Shown here one piece after another: positions 38,906 to 50,810 of a DNA stretch of 64,000 nt. Both the position numbers and the translations under genes were made by a program. Below the pieces are notes generated by a model. That model was not told where the DNA came from, did no database searches, and saw only the letters and a program-made list of their open reading frames with translations. How positions within the stretch are numbered: position 1 is the first letter of the stretch; every line of letters starts with the position of its first letter. Source of the stretch: Burkholderia multivorans ATCC BAA-247 (GTDB lineage Bacteria; Pseudomonadota; Gammaproteobacteria; Burkholderiales; Burkholderiaceae); the NCBI RefSeq assembly GCF_000959525.1, contig NZ_CP009830.1:486290-550289 (forward strand), given 5' to 3'.

Positions 38906-40375
38906 TTGAGTACGTCGCAAGCGCGCCCCGCGAAAGCCCGCTCTTCGCGCAAGTCCGTCAAGCTGGACGACATCACGATCGTCGACCGCGCGGTGCTCAA
39001 GCGTGCAGTCGGCGCGATGGCATTCGGCAACGCGATGGAATGGTTCGACTTCGGCGTCTATAGCTACATCGCCGTCACGCTCGGCAAGGTGTTCTTCCCG
39101 TCCAGCAGCCCGTCCGCGCAGCTGCTCGCCACCTTCGGCACGTTCGCGGCCGCGTTCCTCGTGCGTCCGCTCGGCGGCATGGTGTTCGGCCCGCTCGGCG
39201 ATCGCATCGGCCGTCAGCGCGTGCTCGCGATGACGATGATCATGATGGCCGTCGGCACCTTCGCGATCGGCCTGATCCCGAGCTACGCGTCGATCGGCAT
39301 CATGGCGCCCGTGCTGCTGCTCGTCGCGCGGCTCGTGCAGGGCTTCTCGACCGGCGGCGAATACGGCGGCGCGGCGACCTTCATCGCCGAATTCTCGACC
39401 GACCGGCGCCGCGGCTTCATGGGCAGCTTCCTCGAGTTCGGTACGCTGATCGGCTATACGCTCGGCGCAGCGACGGTCGCGCTGCTGACCGCGATGCTCT
39501 CGCAGGAAGCGCTGCTGTCGTGGGGCTGGCGTGTGCCGTTCTTCATCGCCGGTCCGCTCGGCCTCGTCGGCCTGTACGTGCGGCTGAAGCTCGAGGAAAC
39601 GCCGGCCTTCAAGAAGGAAGCCGAAGCGCGCGAAGCGGACGAACGCGCGCGACCGAAACAGACGCTCGGCGCGCTGCTCGTCGAACAGTGGAAGCCGCTG
39701 CTGCAATGCGTCGGCCTCGTGCTGATCTTCAACGTGACCGACTACATGGCGCTGTCGTATCTGCCGAGCTTCATGTCGTCGACGCTGCACTTCGACGAAT
39801 CGCACAGCCTCGTGCTCGTGCTGATCGTGATGGTGCTGATGATGCCGATGACGCTGTACGCGGGCCATCTGTCCGACCGGATCGGCCGCAAGCCCGTGAT
39901 GATGTTCGGCTGCGTCGGGCTGCTCGTGCTGTCCGTGCCCGCGCTGATGCTGATTCGCAGCGGCGCGATGCTGCCGGTGTTTGCCGGGATGCTGATCTAC
40001 GGCACGCTGCTGTCGACGTTCACCGGCGTGATGCCGTCCGCGCTGCCCGCGCTGTTTCCGACGCGCGTGCGCTACGGCGCGCTCGCGATCGGCTTCAACG
40101 TGTCGGTGTCGCTGTTCGGCGGCACGACGCCGCTCGTCGCCGCCTGGCTCGTCGATCGCACCGGCGACCTGATGATGCCCGCGTACTACCTGATGGGTGC
40201 GTCGTTCATCGGCATCGTGTCGGTGCTCGCGCTGCGCGAGAGTGCGCGCCGGCCGCTGCCGGGCTCCGCGCCGTGCGTCGGGAGCCGCGCCGAGGCGATC
40301 GCGCTGATGCGCGGCGAAACGGACGATGCGCGCATGCGCGACCGCAAATTCGCGCCGGCCGGCGAGCGCGCGTGA
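38906..40375 (+). CDS. MHS-family MFS transporter, proline/betaine (ProP)-like, TTG start
   Basis: 489 residues starting at a TTG (38906) with CAGGAG upstream. The first helix MAFGNAMEWFDFGVYSYIAVTLGKVFFP is the ProP/KgtP hallmark; RPLGGMVFGPLGDRIGRQRVL and GFSTGGEYGGAATFIAEF follow, and DRIGRKPVMMFGC repeats motif A in the second half. The C-terminal tail lacks an obvious coiled coil, so osmosensing as in ProP is not shown. Substrate could be proline, betaine or an organic acid. Confidence 0.87.
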   Translation: MSTSQARPAKARSSRKSVKLDDITIVDRAVLKRAVGAMAFGNAMEWFDFGVYSYIAVTLGKVFFPSSSPSAQLLATFGTFAAAFLVRPLGGMVFGPLGDRIGRQRVLAMTMIMMAVGTFAIGLIPSYASIGIMAPVLLLVARLVQGFSTGGEYGGAATFIAEFSTDRRRGFMGSFLEFGTLIGYTLGAATVALLTAMLSQEALLSWGWRVPFFIAGPLGLVGLYVRLKLEETPAFKKEAEAREADERARPKQTLGALLVEQWKPLLQCVGLVLIFNVTDYMALSYLPSFMSSTLHFDESHSLVLVLIVMVLMMPMTLYAGHLSDRIGRKPVMMFGCVGLLVLSVPALMLIRSGAMLPVFAGMLIYGTLLSTFTGVMPSALPALFPTRVRYGALAIGFNVSVSLFGGTTPLVAAWLVDRTGDLMMPAYYLMGASFIGIVSVLALRESARRPLPGSAPCVGSRAEAIALMRGETDDARMRDRKFAPAGERA

Positions 40376-40458
40376 CGGATGCGGCGCGCGAGCGTCGCGA
40401 TCGCGCGCCCGAGTCGCTTCGCCTTCGTGAACACGTTCGGCATCCGATGGCGACAACG

Positions 40459-40505
40459 AAAAAACGCGGCGGCGCCGGACGATTCGCTTCGTCCGGCGCC
40501 GCCGC
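40459..40505 (-). terminator. Strong intrinsic terminator of the TRAP operon
   Basis: A perfect 15-bp GC-rich stem (40466-40480 with 40491-40505, 10-nt loop), followed on the minus strand by six T. It lies 22 bp after the dctM stop codon. Confidence 0.9.
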
Positions 40506-40526
40506 GAGGCGCGTGGCAAACGGCGT

Positions 40527-41879
40527 TCAGTACACGGGGTGCCCGCTGATCAGGCTCGGCAGCCAGGTCGAGAAGAACGGCAGATACGTGACGATGTTGA
40601 TCGCGCTGAAAATCGCGATGTAGTAAGGCCATGCCATCTTCGTCGTCTCGCCGATCGACACGTTGCCGATCGCGCAGCCGACGAACTGCACCGAACCGAT
40701 CGGCGGGTGCACGAGGCCGAGCGAGCAGTTCAGCAGCAGCATGATGCCGAACTGCACGGGGCCGACGCCGCATGCCATCGCGATCGGCAGGAACAGCGGC
40801 GTCGTGATCAGGATGTGCGCGGCCATGTCGACGAACGTGCCGAGAAACACCTGGATGATGTTGATGTACAGCAGCATCAGCCACGGCGCGGCCGTCGACT
40901 GCTTCAGCAGCCCTTCGATCGCATCGGGAATCTCGAGATACGACATCTGGAAGCGCAGCATGTTCGACACCGCGATCAGCAGCAGCACGACGCCCGTCGT
41001 ACGCGACGCATGCGACAACGCGCGGCGCAGCTTGTCGAGCGTCAGCGTGCGATAGACGATCGCCGTCAGCACGAGCGAATAGACGACCGCGATCGCCGCC
41101 GCCTCGGTCGCGGTCGCAATGCCCTTCGCGACGCACACCAGGATGATCGCGATCACGAGCAGCCCCGGCACCGCGCCGACGAAGCTGCGCGCGACCGCAT
41201 ACCAGCCGGGAAACGCGGGCAGCGCGGACGAGCCGTCCGCGCGGCGCGGATAGCCGTGACGCACGGCCTGCCAGTACGCGGCGGCCAGCACGAAGCCCAT
41301 CACCCACAGCACGGGCAGCAGCCCGGAGAACAGCAGATCGCCGATCGACACGCCGCTGACCGGCTGGCCGTGCAGCATTCCGGTGATCCCCTGCGCGGCG
41401 AACGCGTAGATGATCATGTTGGTCGACGTCGGCATCAACGCGCCGGCGAGCGACGCGTGCGTCGTCACGTTCACGGCGTACGCGGCGCTGTAGCCTTCGC
41501 GCTTCATCAGCGGAATCACGACGCCGCCCATCGCCGACGTATCGGCCGTCGGCGAACCGGACACGCCGCCGAACAGCGTGCACGCGACGACGTTCGCCAT
41601 CCCGAGCCCGCCGCGGAAGTGGCCGACGGTCGCCTGCGCGAAGCGCAGGATCCGGTCCGCGATGCCGCCGTGCAGCATCAGCTCGCCGGAAAAGATGAAG
41701 AACGGCACCGCGAGAAACGAGAACGCGTTCATTCCCGAAATCATCGACTGCATCGCGGTCGCGATCGGCAGCCCTTCGACCATATAGGTCAGCACGCAGG
41801 CTATCCCGAGCGCGAACGACACGGGCACGCCGAGCACGAGGAAAATCAGAAAACTGACGGACAGGATCGCGAGTTCCAT
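40527..41879 (-). CDS. TRAP transporter large permease (DctM family)
   Basis: 450 residues and about twelve membrane segments. The family features are FLAVPFFIFSGELMLHGGIADRILRFA, GVSGSPTADTSAMGGVVIPLMKREGY, and LGLVHPPIGSVQFVGCAIGNVSI near the end. It is the channel component that couples sodium or proton flow to uptake of a C4- or sugar-acid substrate. It follows the small permease gene after a 6-bp gap and ends just before a strong terminator. Confidence 0.93.
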   Translation of the reverse strand: MELAILSVSFLIFLVLGVPVSFALGIACVLTYMVEGLPIATAMQSMISGMNAFSFLAVPFFIFSGELMLHGGIADRILRFAQATVGHFRGGLGMANVVACTLFGGVSGSPTADTSAMGGVVIPLMKREGYSAAYAVNVTTHASLAGALMPTSTNMIIYAFAAQGITGMLHGQPVSGVSIGDLLFSGLLPVLWVMGFVLAAAYWQAVRHGYPRRADGSSALPAFPGWYAVARSFVGAVPGLLVIAIILVCVAKGIATATEAAAIAVVYSLVLTAIVYRTLTLDKLRRALSHASRTTGVVLLLIAVSNMLRFQMSYLEIPDAIEGLLKQSTAAPWLMLLYINIIQVFLGTFVDMAAHILITTPLFLPIAMACGVGPVQFGIMLLLNCSLGLVHPPIGSVQFVGCAIGNVSIGETTKMAWPYYIAIFSAINIVTYLPFFSTWLPSLISGHPVY

Positions 41880-41885
41880 GGCGTT

Positions 41886-43965
<2,080 letters not shown>

Positions 43966-46116
43966 ATGACATCCCGTAGATTCCGGCCGCACGCGCGCCC
44001 GCGCGCGCTCGGCCTGCTTGCGGTCCTGCTCGCGTCGGCCGCGACGCTCGCCGCATGCGGCGGCGACGAGCCCGGCGCGAGCGCCGCCCTGGCGGCCGCA
44101 CCGTCGGCGAACAGCGTGTTCCAGGTCGGCACGACGACGGTCGACCCGAACCTGCCCGCGGAGCCCGCGTTGCCGACCGACGCACAGGTCTGCAGCACGC
44201 TCGAAGCGAGCAATACGCTCGTCAGCCGTCCGGACGGCTCGCTGCCGCCGGAGGCCGATCCGTCGCCGTCCGGCGTCGGCAAGGCCGTATCGGCCGCGAC
44301 GGCGAATCCCGACCAGGCGCGCATCCAGGCCGCGCTCGACGCCTGCGGCGCGGCCGTCGACGCCGAAGTCGGCGCGGCAATCGCCGCCGCCGATGCGGCC
44401 GCGACCGCATCGCAGAAGGCGGCGGCCGTGCCGAACGTGAACCTCGCCGGCGCGTCGGGCGAAACGCTCGCGCAACCGAAGTACCGCGCGAGCAAGTTCG
44501 CGGTGCGGCTCGTCGTGAACCATGCCGGCGCCGGCAACGGCTTCATCAGCGGGCCGCTCACGTTGCCGTCCGGCGTCACGCTGTGGATCGACAAGGGCGT
44601 CACGCTGTATGCATCGCGCGACGTGAAGGCGTATGCACCGAACGTGGCGGGACCGTATTGCGGCAACACGGCCGTCAGCGCGACGAAGGCCGGCAGCTCG
44701 TCGAACTGTCTCGCGCTGATCACCGGCACGAACCTCGTCAACGCGGCCGTCGTCGGCGACGGCCGGATCGACGGGCGCGGCTACGCGGAACTCGTGACGT
44801 CCGACGCGAAATATCCGCTGATGAAGGTCGACATGACCTGCTCGAACACGTACGCGGCCTACCGCAACGGCACCGTCGCGCCGGACGGCACCGCGTGCGA
44901 CGACGGCGGCACCGTCGTCGATTCGAAATCGACCGTGCGCAACATGACGTGGTGGGATCTCGCGTATCTCGGCAACATGGTGCAGAACGGGACGACCGGC
45001 TTCGGCTCGCAGTCGAACTTCCGGCTGATGGTGTTCAACTACGCGAAGAACCTGACGCTGTACCGCATCACGCTGAACAACAGCCCGAACTTCCACGTCG
45101 TGCCGAGCGGCATCGACGGCCTGACCGTCTGGAGCGTGAAGGTGCAGACGCCGACGCTCGCCGCGTTCGCGAATCCGGCCGGCAACGGCAATCCGCTGTA
45201 CAACGGCCAGACGTTCAACGCCGACAACGTGAAGAACACCGACGCATTCGATCCGGGCTCCGCGTCCAGGCCGATCTCGGCCGCACTGTCGACCGGCAGC
45301 ACGACGGCGTCGGCCAGCCCCGTTTCGTTCGACGGCTATCTGAAGAACGTCGTGTTCGCCTACAACTACGTGAGCACCGGCGACGACGACATCGCGCTGA
45401 AAGGCGGCAACAACCCGTCGCCGGCCGGCTCGCAGCTGCTCGGCATCGACGGCAACCGCGACGTGCGGGCGGACCGCAAGTGGGGCATCGCGATCGCGCA
45501 TAACCACATCTACTGGGGGCACGGGATCTCGATCGGCAGCGAGACGAACGGCGGCGTGACGAACGTGCAGGTCTACGACAACTCGTTCCAGGATTCGGAG
45601 GAAGGGTTGCGGATCAAGTCGGATTACGCACGCGGCGGCGAAGTCAGCCAGATCCACTACGCGAACATCTGCATTCGCGACGCGAAGAACGCGCTGCTGT
45701 TCACGCCGTACTACAGCACCAAGGCCGTGCCGGCCGGCGGTCCGCTCTATCCGAACTTCCACGACATCTCGCTCGCGAACGTCGCGATCTTCGGCGAGGC
45801 GGGCGTCAAGCTGCAGGGGTTCGAAGCCGATACCGGCGGCTACGGTGAACCGGCGTTCCCGCTCGCGATGACGTTGACCGACGTGGTCGCCGATTCGCCC
45901 GACAGCATCTCGGTGATCGCCTCGGACGCGAACCTGACGCTGCATAACGTGAACCTGCCGATATTCGCATCGACGGCGAACCGCGTCGTCGTCGACGGCA
46001 CGGCGACGCACAACGCGCGTCCGGCCAACGTCGTCGACTGCAGCAAGGCGTTCGTCGACTTCCCCGGCATCGACCAGTCGAATCCGTTCGGGACGACGTG
46101 GGCGCCGTCGTTGTAA
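43966..46116 (+). CDS. Polygalacturonase, glycoside hydrolase family 28, lipoprotein-type signal
   Basis: 716 residues from ATG 43966 (CAGGAGAC upstream). The signal sequence ends LAACGGDE, a lipobox, so it is probably lipid-anchored. Residues about 30-200 are low-complexity Ala/Ser-rich sequence. The right-handed beta-helix then carries the GH28 catalytic motifs: NTDAFDPG, GDDDIALKGG, GHGISIGSE and RIKSD. It would cleave polygalacturonic acid to galacturonate or oligogalacturonides. It is divergent from a TRAP uptake operon, suggesting a pectin-fragment use locus. Confidence 0.9.
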   Translation: MTSRRFRPHARPRALGLLAVLLASAATLAACGGDEPGASAALAAAPSANSVFQVGTTTVDPNLPAEPALPTDAQVCSTLEASNTLVSRPDGSLPPEADPSPSGVGKAVSAATANPDQARIQAALDACGAAVDAEVGAAIAAADAAATASQKAAAVPNVNLAGASGETLAQPKYRASKFAVRLVVNHAGAGNGFISGPLTLPSGVTLWIDKGVTLYASRDVKAYAPNVAGPYCGNTAVSATKAGSSSNCLALITGTNLVNAAVVGDGRIDGRGYAELVTSDAKYPLMKVDMTCSNTYAAYRNGTVAPDGTACDDGGTVVDSKSTVRNMTWWDLAYLGNMVQNGTTGFGSQSNFRLMVFNYAKNLTLYRITLNNSPNFHVVPSGIDGLTVWSVKVQTPTLAAFANPAGNGNPLYNGQTFNADNVKNTDAFDPGSASRPISAALSTGSTTASASPVSFDGYLKNVVFAYNYVSTGDDDIALKGGNNPSPAGSQLLGIDGNRDVRADRKWGIAIAHNHIYWGHGISIGSETNGGVTNVQVYDNSFQDSEEGLRIKSDYARGGEVSQIHYANICIRDAKNALLFTPYYSTKAVPAGGPLYPNFHDISLANVAIFGEAGVKLQGFEADTGGYGEPAFPLAMTLTDVVADSPDSISVIASDANLTLHNVNLPIFASTANRVVVDGTATHNARPANVVDCSKAFVDFPGIDQSNPFGTTWAPSL

Positions 46117-46308
46117 GCACCGCGTCGCGCGGGTGAGCCGAGCCGGGTTGCCTGTGCGTGCAGCACGCGTGCCGCAGGCGCCGGGCTTCGACGCGGCGCC
46201 GACTCTCCCCACTCGGCGCCCGCGCGCCTCGGTCGCGGCCTCCATCGCACGAGCAGGCACGCGCGATGCGCCGCCGTGCGCATCCGTCAATCCGACAGGA
46301 GGCACGCG

Positions 46309-46503
46309 ATGCAGACGACGAAACGCTCGGCAGGGCCGAATCCGGACGAACCGTTGAATCCCGGCGACGAAGGGCCGCCCGACGCACCGGGCGTCGGCGA
46401 GGATCTGTGCGGCGCATGCCACGGCACCGGGATGGTCGAGGGCCGGCCGTGCACGGTGTGCGGCGGGACCGGCAAGGTGCTGCAGGGCATCGGCGGCGGC
46501 TGA
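46309..46503 (+). CDS. Small protein with two DnaJ-type CxxCxGxG zinc motifs
   Basis: 64 residues, strong ribosome site (AGGAGG) before ATG 46309. The N-terminal half is acidic and Pro-rich (PNPDEPLNPGDEGPPDAPG). The C-terminal half has CGACHGTG and CTVCGGTG, a single zinc-binding knot like those in DnaJ cysteine-rich domains. Function unknown; it might be a small redox or chaperone-like zinc protein. It stands alone, convergent with the GntR gene. Confidence 0.8.
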   Translation: MQTTKRSAGPNPDEPLNPGDEGPPDAPGVGEDLCGACHGTGMVEGRPCTVCGGTGKVLQGIGGG

Positions 46504-46531
46504 GCGCCGCGGGCCTGCGCGGGCGGCGCGG

Positions 46532-47212
46532 TCAGCGGCCGAGCCGCCGTTCGCGCAGAAACGCGTTCAGCTCGCCGCCCGCGTGCTCGATATGCCGCTT
46601 CAGCAACGACGCGGCCGCGCGCGCGTCGCCCTTGCGGCACAGCGCGACGAGTTCCGCATGCTCGGACTCGGCGACGTCGCGCGCGGCCTGCGACAGCGAC
46701 AGCTGCACGCGCGTGTAGCGATCGGTCTGCTGCAGCAGCGACGCGACGATCGCCGCCGTCTTCGGCTGCTCGGCGCGCGACAACAGCACGTGATGCAGCT
46801 CGGTATTCAGTTCGCCCCAGCGGCCGGACTGGCTCGCGTGCAGCACCTTGCTGTATTCGGCGAGAATCGCGTCGAGCCGTGCAAAATCTTCCGCGGTCAG
46901 CTTCGGGATGGATTTTTTCAGCAGCACGGGTTCGAGCAGCGCGCGCAGTTCGAACAGCTCCGTGATGTCTTCCGGCGACAGCTCCGACACGACCGCCCCC
47001 TTGTGCGGCAGGATCTTCACGAGCCCTTCGCTTTCGAGCTGCACGAGCGCTTCGCGCAGCGGAATGCGGCTGATGCCGAGTTCGGTCGCGAGCGCGTCCT
47101 GGCGCAGCTGATAGCCGTCGACGTATTCGCCTGACAGAATGCGGCGGCGCAGTTCGTTGGCTGCGGCTTCGGCGCGCGTCGCATAGACCAGCGCGGGGCG
47201 TTTCTCGTTCAT
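46532..47212 (-). CDS. GntR-family regulator, FadR/FCD subgroup
   Basis: 226 residues. The winged helix at about 13-75 reads ATRAEAAANELRRRILSGEYVDGYQLRQDALATELGISRIPLREALVQLESEGLV. The all-helical FCD domain follows, with candidate metal-binding His and Asp residues (ELHHVLLSRA, KRHIEHAGGE). It probably controls the MHS transporter and DHDPS-family gene next to it: a shared AT-rich motif lies before all three. Confidence 0.9.
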   Translation of the reverse strand: MNEKRPALVYATRAEAAANELRRRILSGEYVDGYQLRQDALATELGISRIPLREALVQLESEGLVKILPHKGAVVSELSPEDITELFELRALLEPVLLKKSIPKLTAEDFARLDAILAEYSKVLHASQSGRWGELNTELHHVLLSRAEQPKTAAIVASLLQQTDRYTRVQLSLSQAARDVAESEHAELVALCRKGDARAAASLLKRHIEHAGGELNAFLRERRLGR

Positions 47213-47259
47213 GTTTGCGGTTTCGGCTAGACCGTCGGCGCGCGGCGGCGCGACGGTGG

Positions 47260-47273
47260 ATATTGCATATTTT
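47260..47273. promoter_or_regulatory. Candidate GntR operator before its own gene
   Basis: ATATTGCATATTTT agrees at 10 of 14 positions with the motif ATATTGTATAAAAT found twice between the transporter and DHDPS genes. It is 48 bp upstream of the GntR start. Confidence 0.4.
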
Positions 47274-47353
47274 CTACGATATTAGCAGAGCGTTTTCGCG
47301 CGACGAACGGCTGAATGCGCGCATCGCGCCGTGTGCCAGGTCGCGCCGACGCG

Positions 47354-47379
47354 AAAAAGCCACCGCGAACGGTGGCTTT
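47354..47379 (-). terminator. Intrinsic terminator of the MHS transporter gene
   Basis: AAAGCCACC (47356-47364) and GGTGGCTTT (47371-47379) form a perfect 9-bp stem with a 6-nt loop; on the minus strand it ends in five T. It lies 30 bp after the transporter's stop codon. Confidence 0.88.
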
Positions 47380-47408
47380 CGTAGATCGATCGGGATTCGG
47401 CTGGACGC

Positions 47409-48785
47409 CTACGATGCCGTGCGCCGCTGCGCGTCCGCATCGACGTCGCGCAGCGATTTCCCGCGCGTTTCCTTCGCGACGCCGACGCAGACGATCGAGA
47501 TCGCGGCCGCGACGACGAGATAGATCGCGATCGGCGTCGACGAGTGATAGCGCTCGAGCAGCGACAGGCCGATCAACGGCGCGAGCGAGCCGGCCATCAG
47601 CGGCGCGACCTGATAGCAAAGCGAGAGCGCGGTATAGCGCACGTTGGTCGGGAACATCTCGGTCATCAGCGCCGAATACGGCGAATACGTCATCGACTCG
47701 ATGAACAGGCCCAGTACGATCGCGGCCATGATGATCCAGTCGTTGCCGGTGTCCATCATCGGAAACGCGACGAACCCCCAGCACGCGGTGAGCACGGCGC
47801 CGGTCAGATACACGGGCTTGCGGCCGACGAGGTCGGACATCAGCCCCATCAGCGGGATGAAGAAGAAGTGGATCGCGTTCGCGGCGAACATCAGCTTCAG
47901 GATCCGCGTGGTGTCGGCGCCGACGACGAGCTTCAGGTACGTCAGCGAGAACGTGACGACCATGTAGTAGAGGATGTTTTCCGCGAACCGCGCGCCGATG
48001 CCGATCAGCACCTCGCGCCAGTGATGCCTGAGCACGTGCATCACGCCGAGCTGCTTCTCCTGGTTCCGTTCGCGGCGCGCCTGCGCATCCTTGAAGATCG
48101 GCGCGTCGTCGACCTTGCGGCGGATCCAGAAGCCGATCAGCACGACGACCGCCGAGAACCAGAACGCGGCGCGCCAGCCCCACGAAAGAAACTCGGACTC
48201 CGGCAGCGAACTCGACAGCACGAGCAGAATGATCGTCGCGACGAGATTGCCGGCCGGCACGCCGGCCTGCGGCCAGCTGGCCCAGTAGCCGCGACGGTTG
48301 TCGGGGCTGTGCTCGCTGACGAGCAGCACCGCGCCGCCCCACTCGCCGCCGAAGGCGAAGCCCTGGATCAGCCGCAGCGTGACGAGCAGGGCCGGCGCCC
48401 AGTAGCCGATCGCATCGAACGTCGGCAGGCAGCCCATCAGAAACGTCGTGACGCCGACGACGATCAGGCTCACCTGCAGCAGATGCTTGCGGCCGAACTT
48501 GTCGCCGTAGTAGCCGAACACGAGCCCGCCGATCGGGCGAGCGGCAAACCCGACCGCATACAGCGCGAATGCGGCGAGCAGCCCGTCGACCGGATTGCCG
48601 GTCTTCCTGAAGAAGTGCGTGCCGAAAACCAGCGCGGACGCCGTGCCGTACAGAAAGAATTCGTACCACTCCGCGATCGATCCGACCATCGATGCGGCGA
48701 CTACGCGCTTCAACGCGCTTTTGGACGCCGCACGCTGCGCGGCGGCATTACCGGGCGACACTGCGTCGCCGACCTGACCTGTCAT
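47409..48785 (-). CDS. MHS-family MFS transporter, probably for the substrate of the GntR-controlled pathway
   Basis: 458 residues with the signatures [49 protein letters not shown] and [27 protein letters not shown] precedes the ATG at 48785. It is divergent from the DHDPS-family gene with the two copies of the GntR-type motif between them. If the pathway is hydroxyproline use, it would import hydroxyproline or proline; this is inference from context. Confidence 0.87.
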   Translation of the reverse strand: MTGQVGDAVSPGNAAAQRAASKSALKRVVAASMVGSIAEWYEFFLYGTASALVFGTHFFRKTGNPVDGLLAAFALYAVGFAARPIGGLVFGYYGDKFGRKHLLQVSLIVVGVTTFLMGCLPTFDAIGYWAPALLVTLRLIQGFAFGGEWGGAVLLVSEHSPDNRRGYWASWPQAGVPAGNLVATIILLVLSSSLPESEFLSWGWRAAFWFSAVVVLIGFWIRRKVDDAPIFKDAQARRERNQEKQLGVMHVLRHHWREVLIGIGARFAENILYYMVVTFSLTYLKLVVGADTTRILKLMFAANAIHFFFIPLMGLMSDLVGRKPVYLTGAVLTACWGFVAFPMMDTGNDWIIMAAIVLGLFIESMTYSPYSALMTEMFPTNVRYTALSLCYQVAPLMAGSLAPLIGLSLLERYHSSTPIAIYLVVAAAISIVCVGVAKETRGKSLRDVDADAQRRTAS

Positions 48786-48851
48786 GGGTGTCTCCTGTTC
48801 ATGTCTTGCGTTGTGCTTTCTGCTTCTTTACGCGAGCCTGCTCGCGGCACG

Positions 48852-49048
48852 ATTTTATACAATATTCATTAGGCAATCCAACAGGATGGAAGTACGCGGC
48901 TCGCCGGCGGCGGGGCGGTGCAAAGTCGGTCGCTCAGCGCGCGCCGCGTTGCCATCTCCGCGCCTTTTCCGCACGGCACGGCGTGACCCTGCTGCGTACG
49001 CCGCACCATTCCGGGGCCGCGCCCTCTTAACTTTATATTGTATAAAAT
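48852..49048. promoter_or_regulatory. Paired ATATTGTATAAAAT operators in the divergent control region
   Basis: Identical 14-bp ATATTGTATAAAAT occurs on the minus strand at 48852-48865 and on the plus strand at 49035-49048, facing outward near the two divergent genes. The whole 48786-49194 gap is free of ORFs. They are the best candidates for the sites of the adjacent GntR regulator, and they may overlap the promoters. Confidence 0.6.
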
Positions 49049-49194
49049 ATTCGAATCATCTAGAATGCGTTCATCGGCGTGCGAGGTCGGCCGGCGGCGA
49101 AGCCGCGGCCACCTTGCACGGACGAGGAGACGAGCGCACACAGGCCACGCCGCGGGCGCCACGGCAGTTGATCCAATCTGAAAGAGGAAACGTG

Positions 49195-50136
49195 ATGAGC
49201 GACAACATTTTTACCGGCACCATTCCTGCGCTGATGACGCCCTGCACGGCCGACCGCCAGCCCGACTTCGACGCACTGGTGAAGAAGGGCAAGGAGCTGG
49301 TGGAAATCGGCATGCGCGCGGTCGTGTACTGCGGTTCGATGGGCGACTGGCCGCTGCTGACCGAAGCGCAGCGTCAGGAAGGCGTCGCGCGCCTGGTCGC
49401 GGCCGGCGTGCCGACGATCGTCGGCACCGGCGCGGTGAACTCGAAGGAAGCCGTGTCGCACGCGGCGCACGCGGCCGCCGTCGGCGCGCACGGCCTGATG
49501 GTGATTCCGCGCGTGCTGTCGCGCGGCGCGTCGCCGGCCGCGCAGAAGGCGCACTTCTCCGCGATCCTGAAGGCCGCGCCGAATCTGCCGGCCGTGATCT
49601 ACAACAGCCCGTACTACGGTTTCGCGACGCGCGCCGATCTGTTCTTCGAGCTGCGTCGCCAGCATCCGAACCTGATCGGCTTCAAGGAATTCGGCGGCGC
49701 GGCCGACATGCGCTATGCGGCGGAGAACATCACATCGCAGGACGATAGCGTGACGCTGATGGCCGGCGTCGATACGCAAGTCTTCCACGGCTTCGTCAAC
49801 TGCGGCGCCGCGGGCGCGATCACCGGCATCGGCAACGCGCTGCCGCGCGAAGTGCTGCACCTCGTCGAGCTGTGCAAGAAGGCGGCGCAAGGCGATGCGG
49901 TCGCACGGGCGCGCGCGAAGGAACTCGAGTCGGCGCTGGCGGTGCTGTCGTCGTTCGACGAAGGCTGCGACCTCGTGCTGTTCTACAAGTACCTGATGGT
50001 GCTGAACGGCGACAAGGAATACACGCTGCACTTCAACGAAACCGACGTGCTGAGCGACGCGCAGCGCAACTACGCGGAAACGCAGTACACGCTGTTCCGC
50101 AACTGGTACGCGAACTGGTCGAAGACGCTCGGCTAA
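49195..50136 (+). CDS. DHDPS-family lyase/deaminase, probable 1-pyrroline-4-hydroxy-2-carboxylate deaminase
   Basis: 313 residues of the DapA/NAL fold: GTIPALMTPCTADRQPDFDALVKKG, catalytic Tyr136 in YNSPYYGF and Schiff-base Lys164 in GFKEFGG. The sequence follows proteins of the bacterial hydroxyproline pathway (from memory, not searched), which deaminate 1-pyrroline-4-hydroxy-2-carboxylate to 2-oxoglutarate semialdehyde; a 5-dehydro-4-deoxyglucarate dehydratase-like activity is the alternative. D-hydroxyproline-dehydrogenase-like genes a few kb downstream support the first reading. AAAGAGGAAA precedes the ATG. Confidence 0.75.
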   Translation: MSDNIFTGTIPALMTPCTADRQPDFDALVKKGKELVEIGMRAVVYCGSMGDWPLLTEAQRQEGVARLVAAGVPTIVGTGAVNSKEAVSHAAHAAAVGAHGLMVIPRVLSRGASPAAQKAHFSAILKAAPNLPAVIYNSPYYGFATRADLFFELRRQHPNLIGFKEFGGAADMRYAAENITSQDDSVTLMAGVDTQVFHGFVNCGAAGAITGIGNALPREVLHLVELCKKAAQGDAVARARAKELESALAVLSSFDEGCDLVLFYKYLMVLNGDKEYTLHFNETDVLSDAQRNYAETQYTLFRNWYANWSKTLG

Positions 50137-50188
50137 GCCGGCGCACGATGCACCGACGCGGGCAGCCGCAGCGGCTGCGCGCACCACG

Positions 50189-50213
50189 AGGCCACGGGAT
50201 GTTTCCGTGGCCT
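50189..50213 (+). terminator. Intrinsic terminator after the DHDPS-family gene
   Basis: AGGCCACGG (50189-50197) and CCGTGGCCT (50205-50213) form a 9-bp stem with a 7-nt loop, followed by TT. It lies 52 bp after the stop codon. Confidence 0.75.
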
Positions 50214-50268
50214 TTGCGTTGATCGCGCCGATGCGTGCCGATACGCACCGACGCGCGAACGGGCACCG

Positions 50269-50529
50269 CTATCTGCGCGCGGACGCACGCGCCGCGAATC
50301 GCGCTTCCATGCCGTCGATCTTCACGAGCAGCGTTTCGCTGATTTTCCGCGCATGACGCGGCATGTCGGGCGTCGACAGCAGCGCTTCGATGCGCGCTCT
50401 CCAGTAACTCGGACAACTCACGCGCGCGGCGCCCGGCTGATACGCCTTCGTGCCGCTATCGCTTTCGAGCATCGCGATCATTTTCTGAATGTGCGACAGC
50501 TCGCGTTCGACATAGTCTCTCGTCAGCAT
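50269..50529 (-). CDS. Conserved-looking hypothetical protein, 86 residues
   Basis: Not recognised. It begins MLTRDYVERELSHIQKMIAMLE, predicted helical, and is basic towards the C-terminus. No signal peptide, membrane segment or metal motif. GGCAGGAT precedes the ATG. Its codon use is less GC-biased than its neighbours' but not random. Confidence 0.6.
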   Translation of the reverse strand: MLTRDYVERELSHIQKMIAMLESDSGTKAYQPGAARVSCPSYWRARIEALLSTPDMPRHARKISETLLVKIDGMEARFAARASARR

Positions 50530-50810
50530 GTTGATCCTGCCCCCCGAAACATGACACCCCCGACCTGCTGCTCGCGCTGCCGCCGTATCCCCGTGTGCGT
50601 AAAGATTGCGCGTGCTCGACGATGACGGTACGCGCGGCGTGTGTCGGAATCTTGTCGGCGCGGCGCGTCGTACCGCGCTATCGTCCGATCAATGACGCCG
50701 CGGTCGAGGCGGCGTCCCGCAGCGCGCAAAACGTCGGTATCGAAATGTGCGCCAGCACGCCGAACCGCGAGCCTGTTGCCGATCGTAGACATTCCGCATC
50801 GCAGCAGCAT

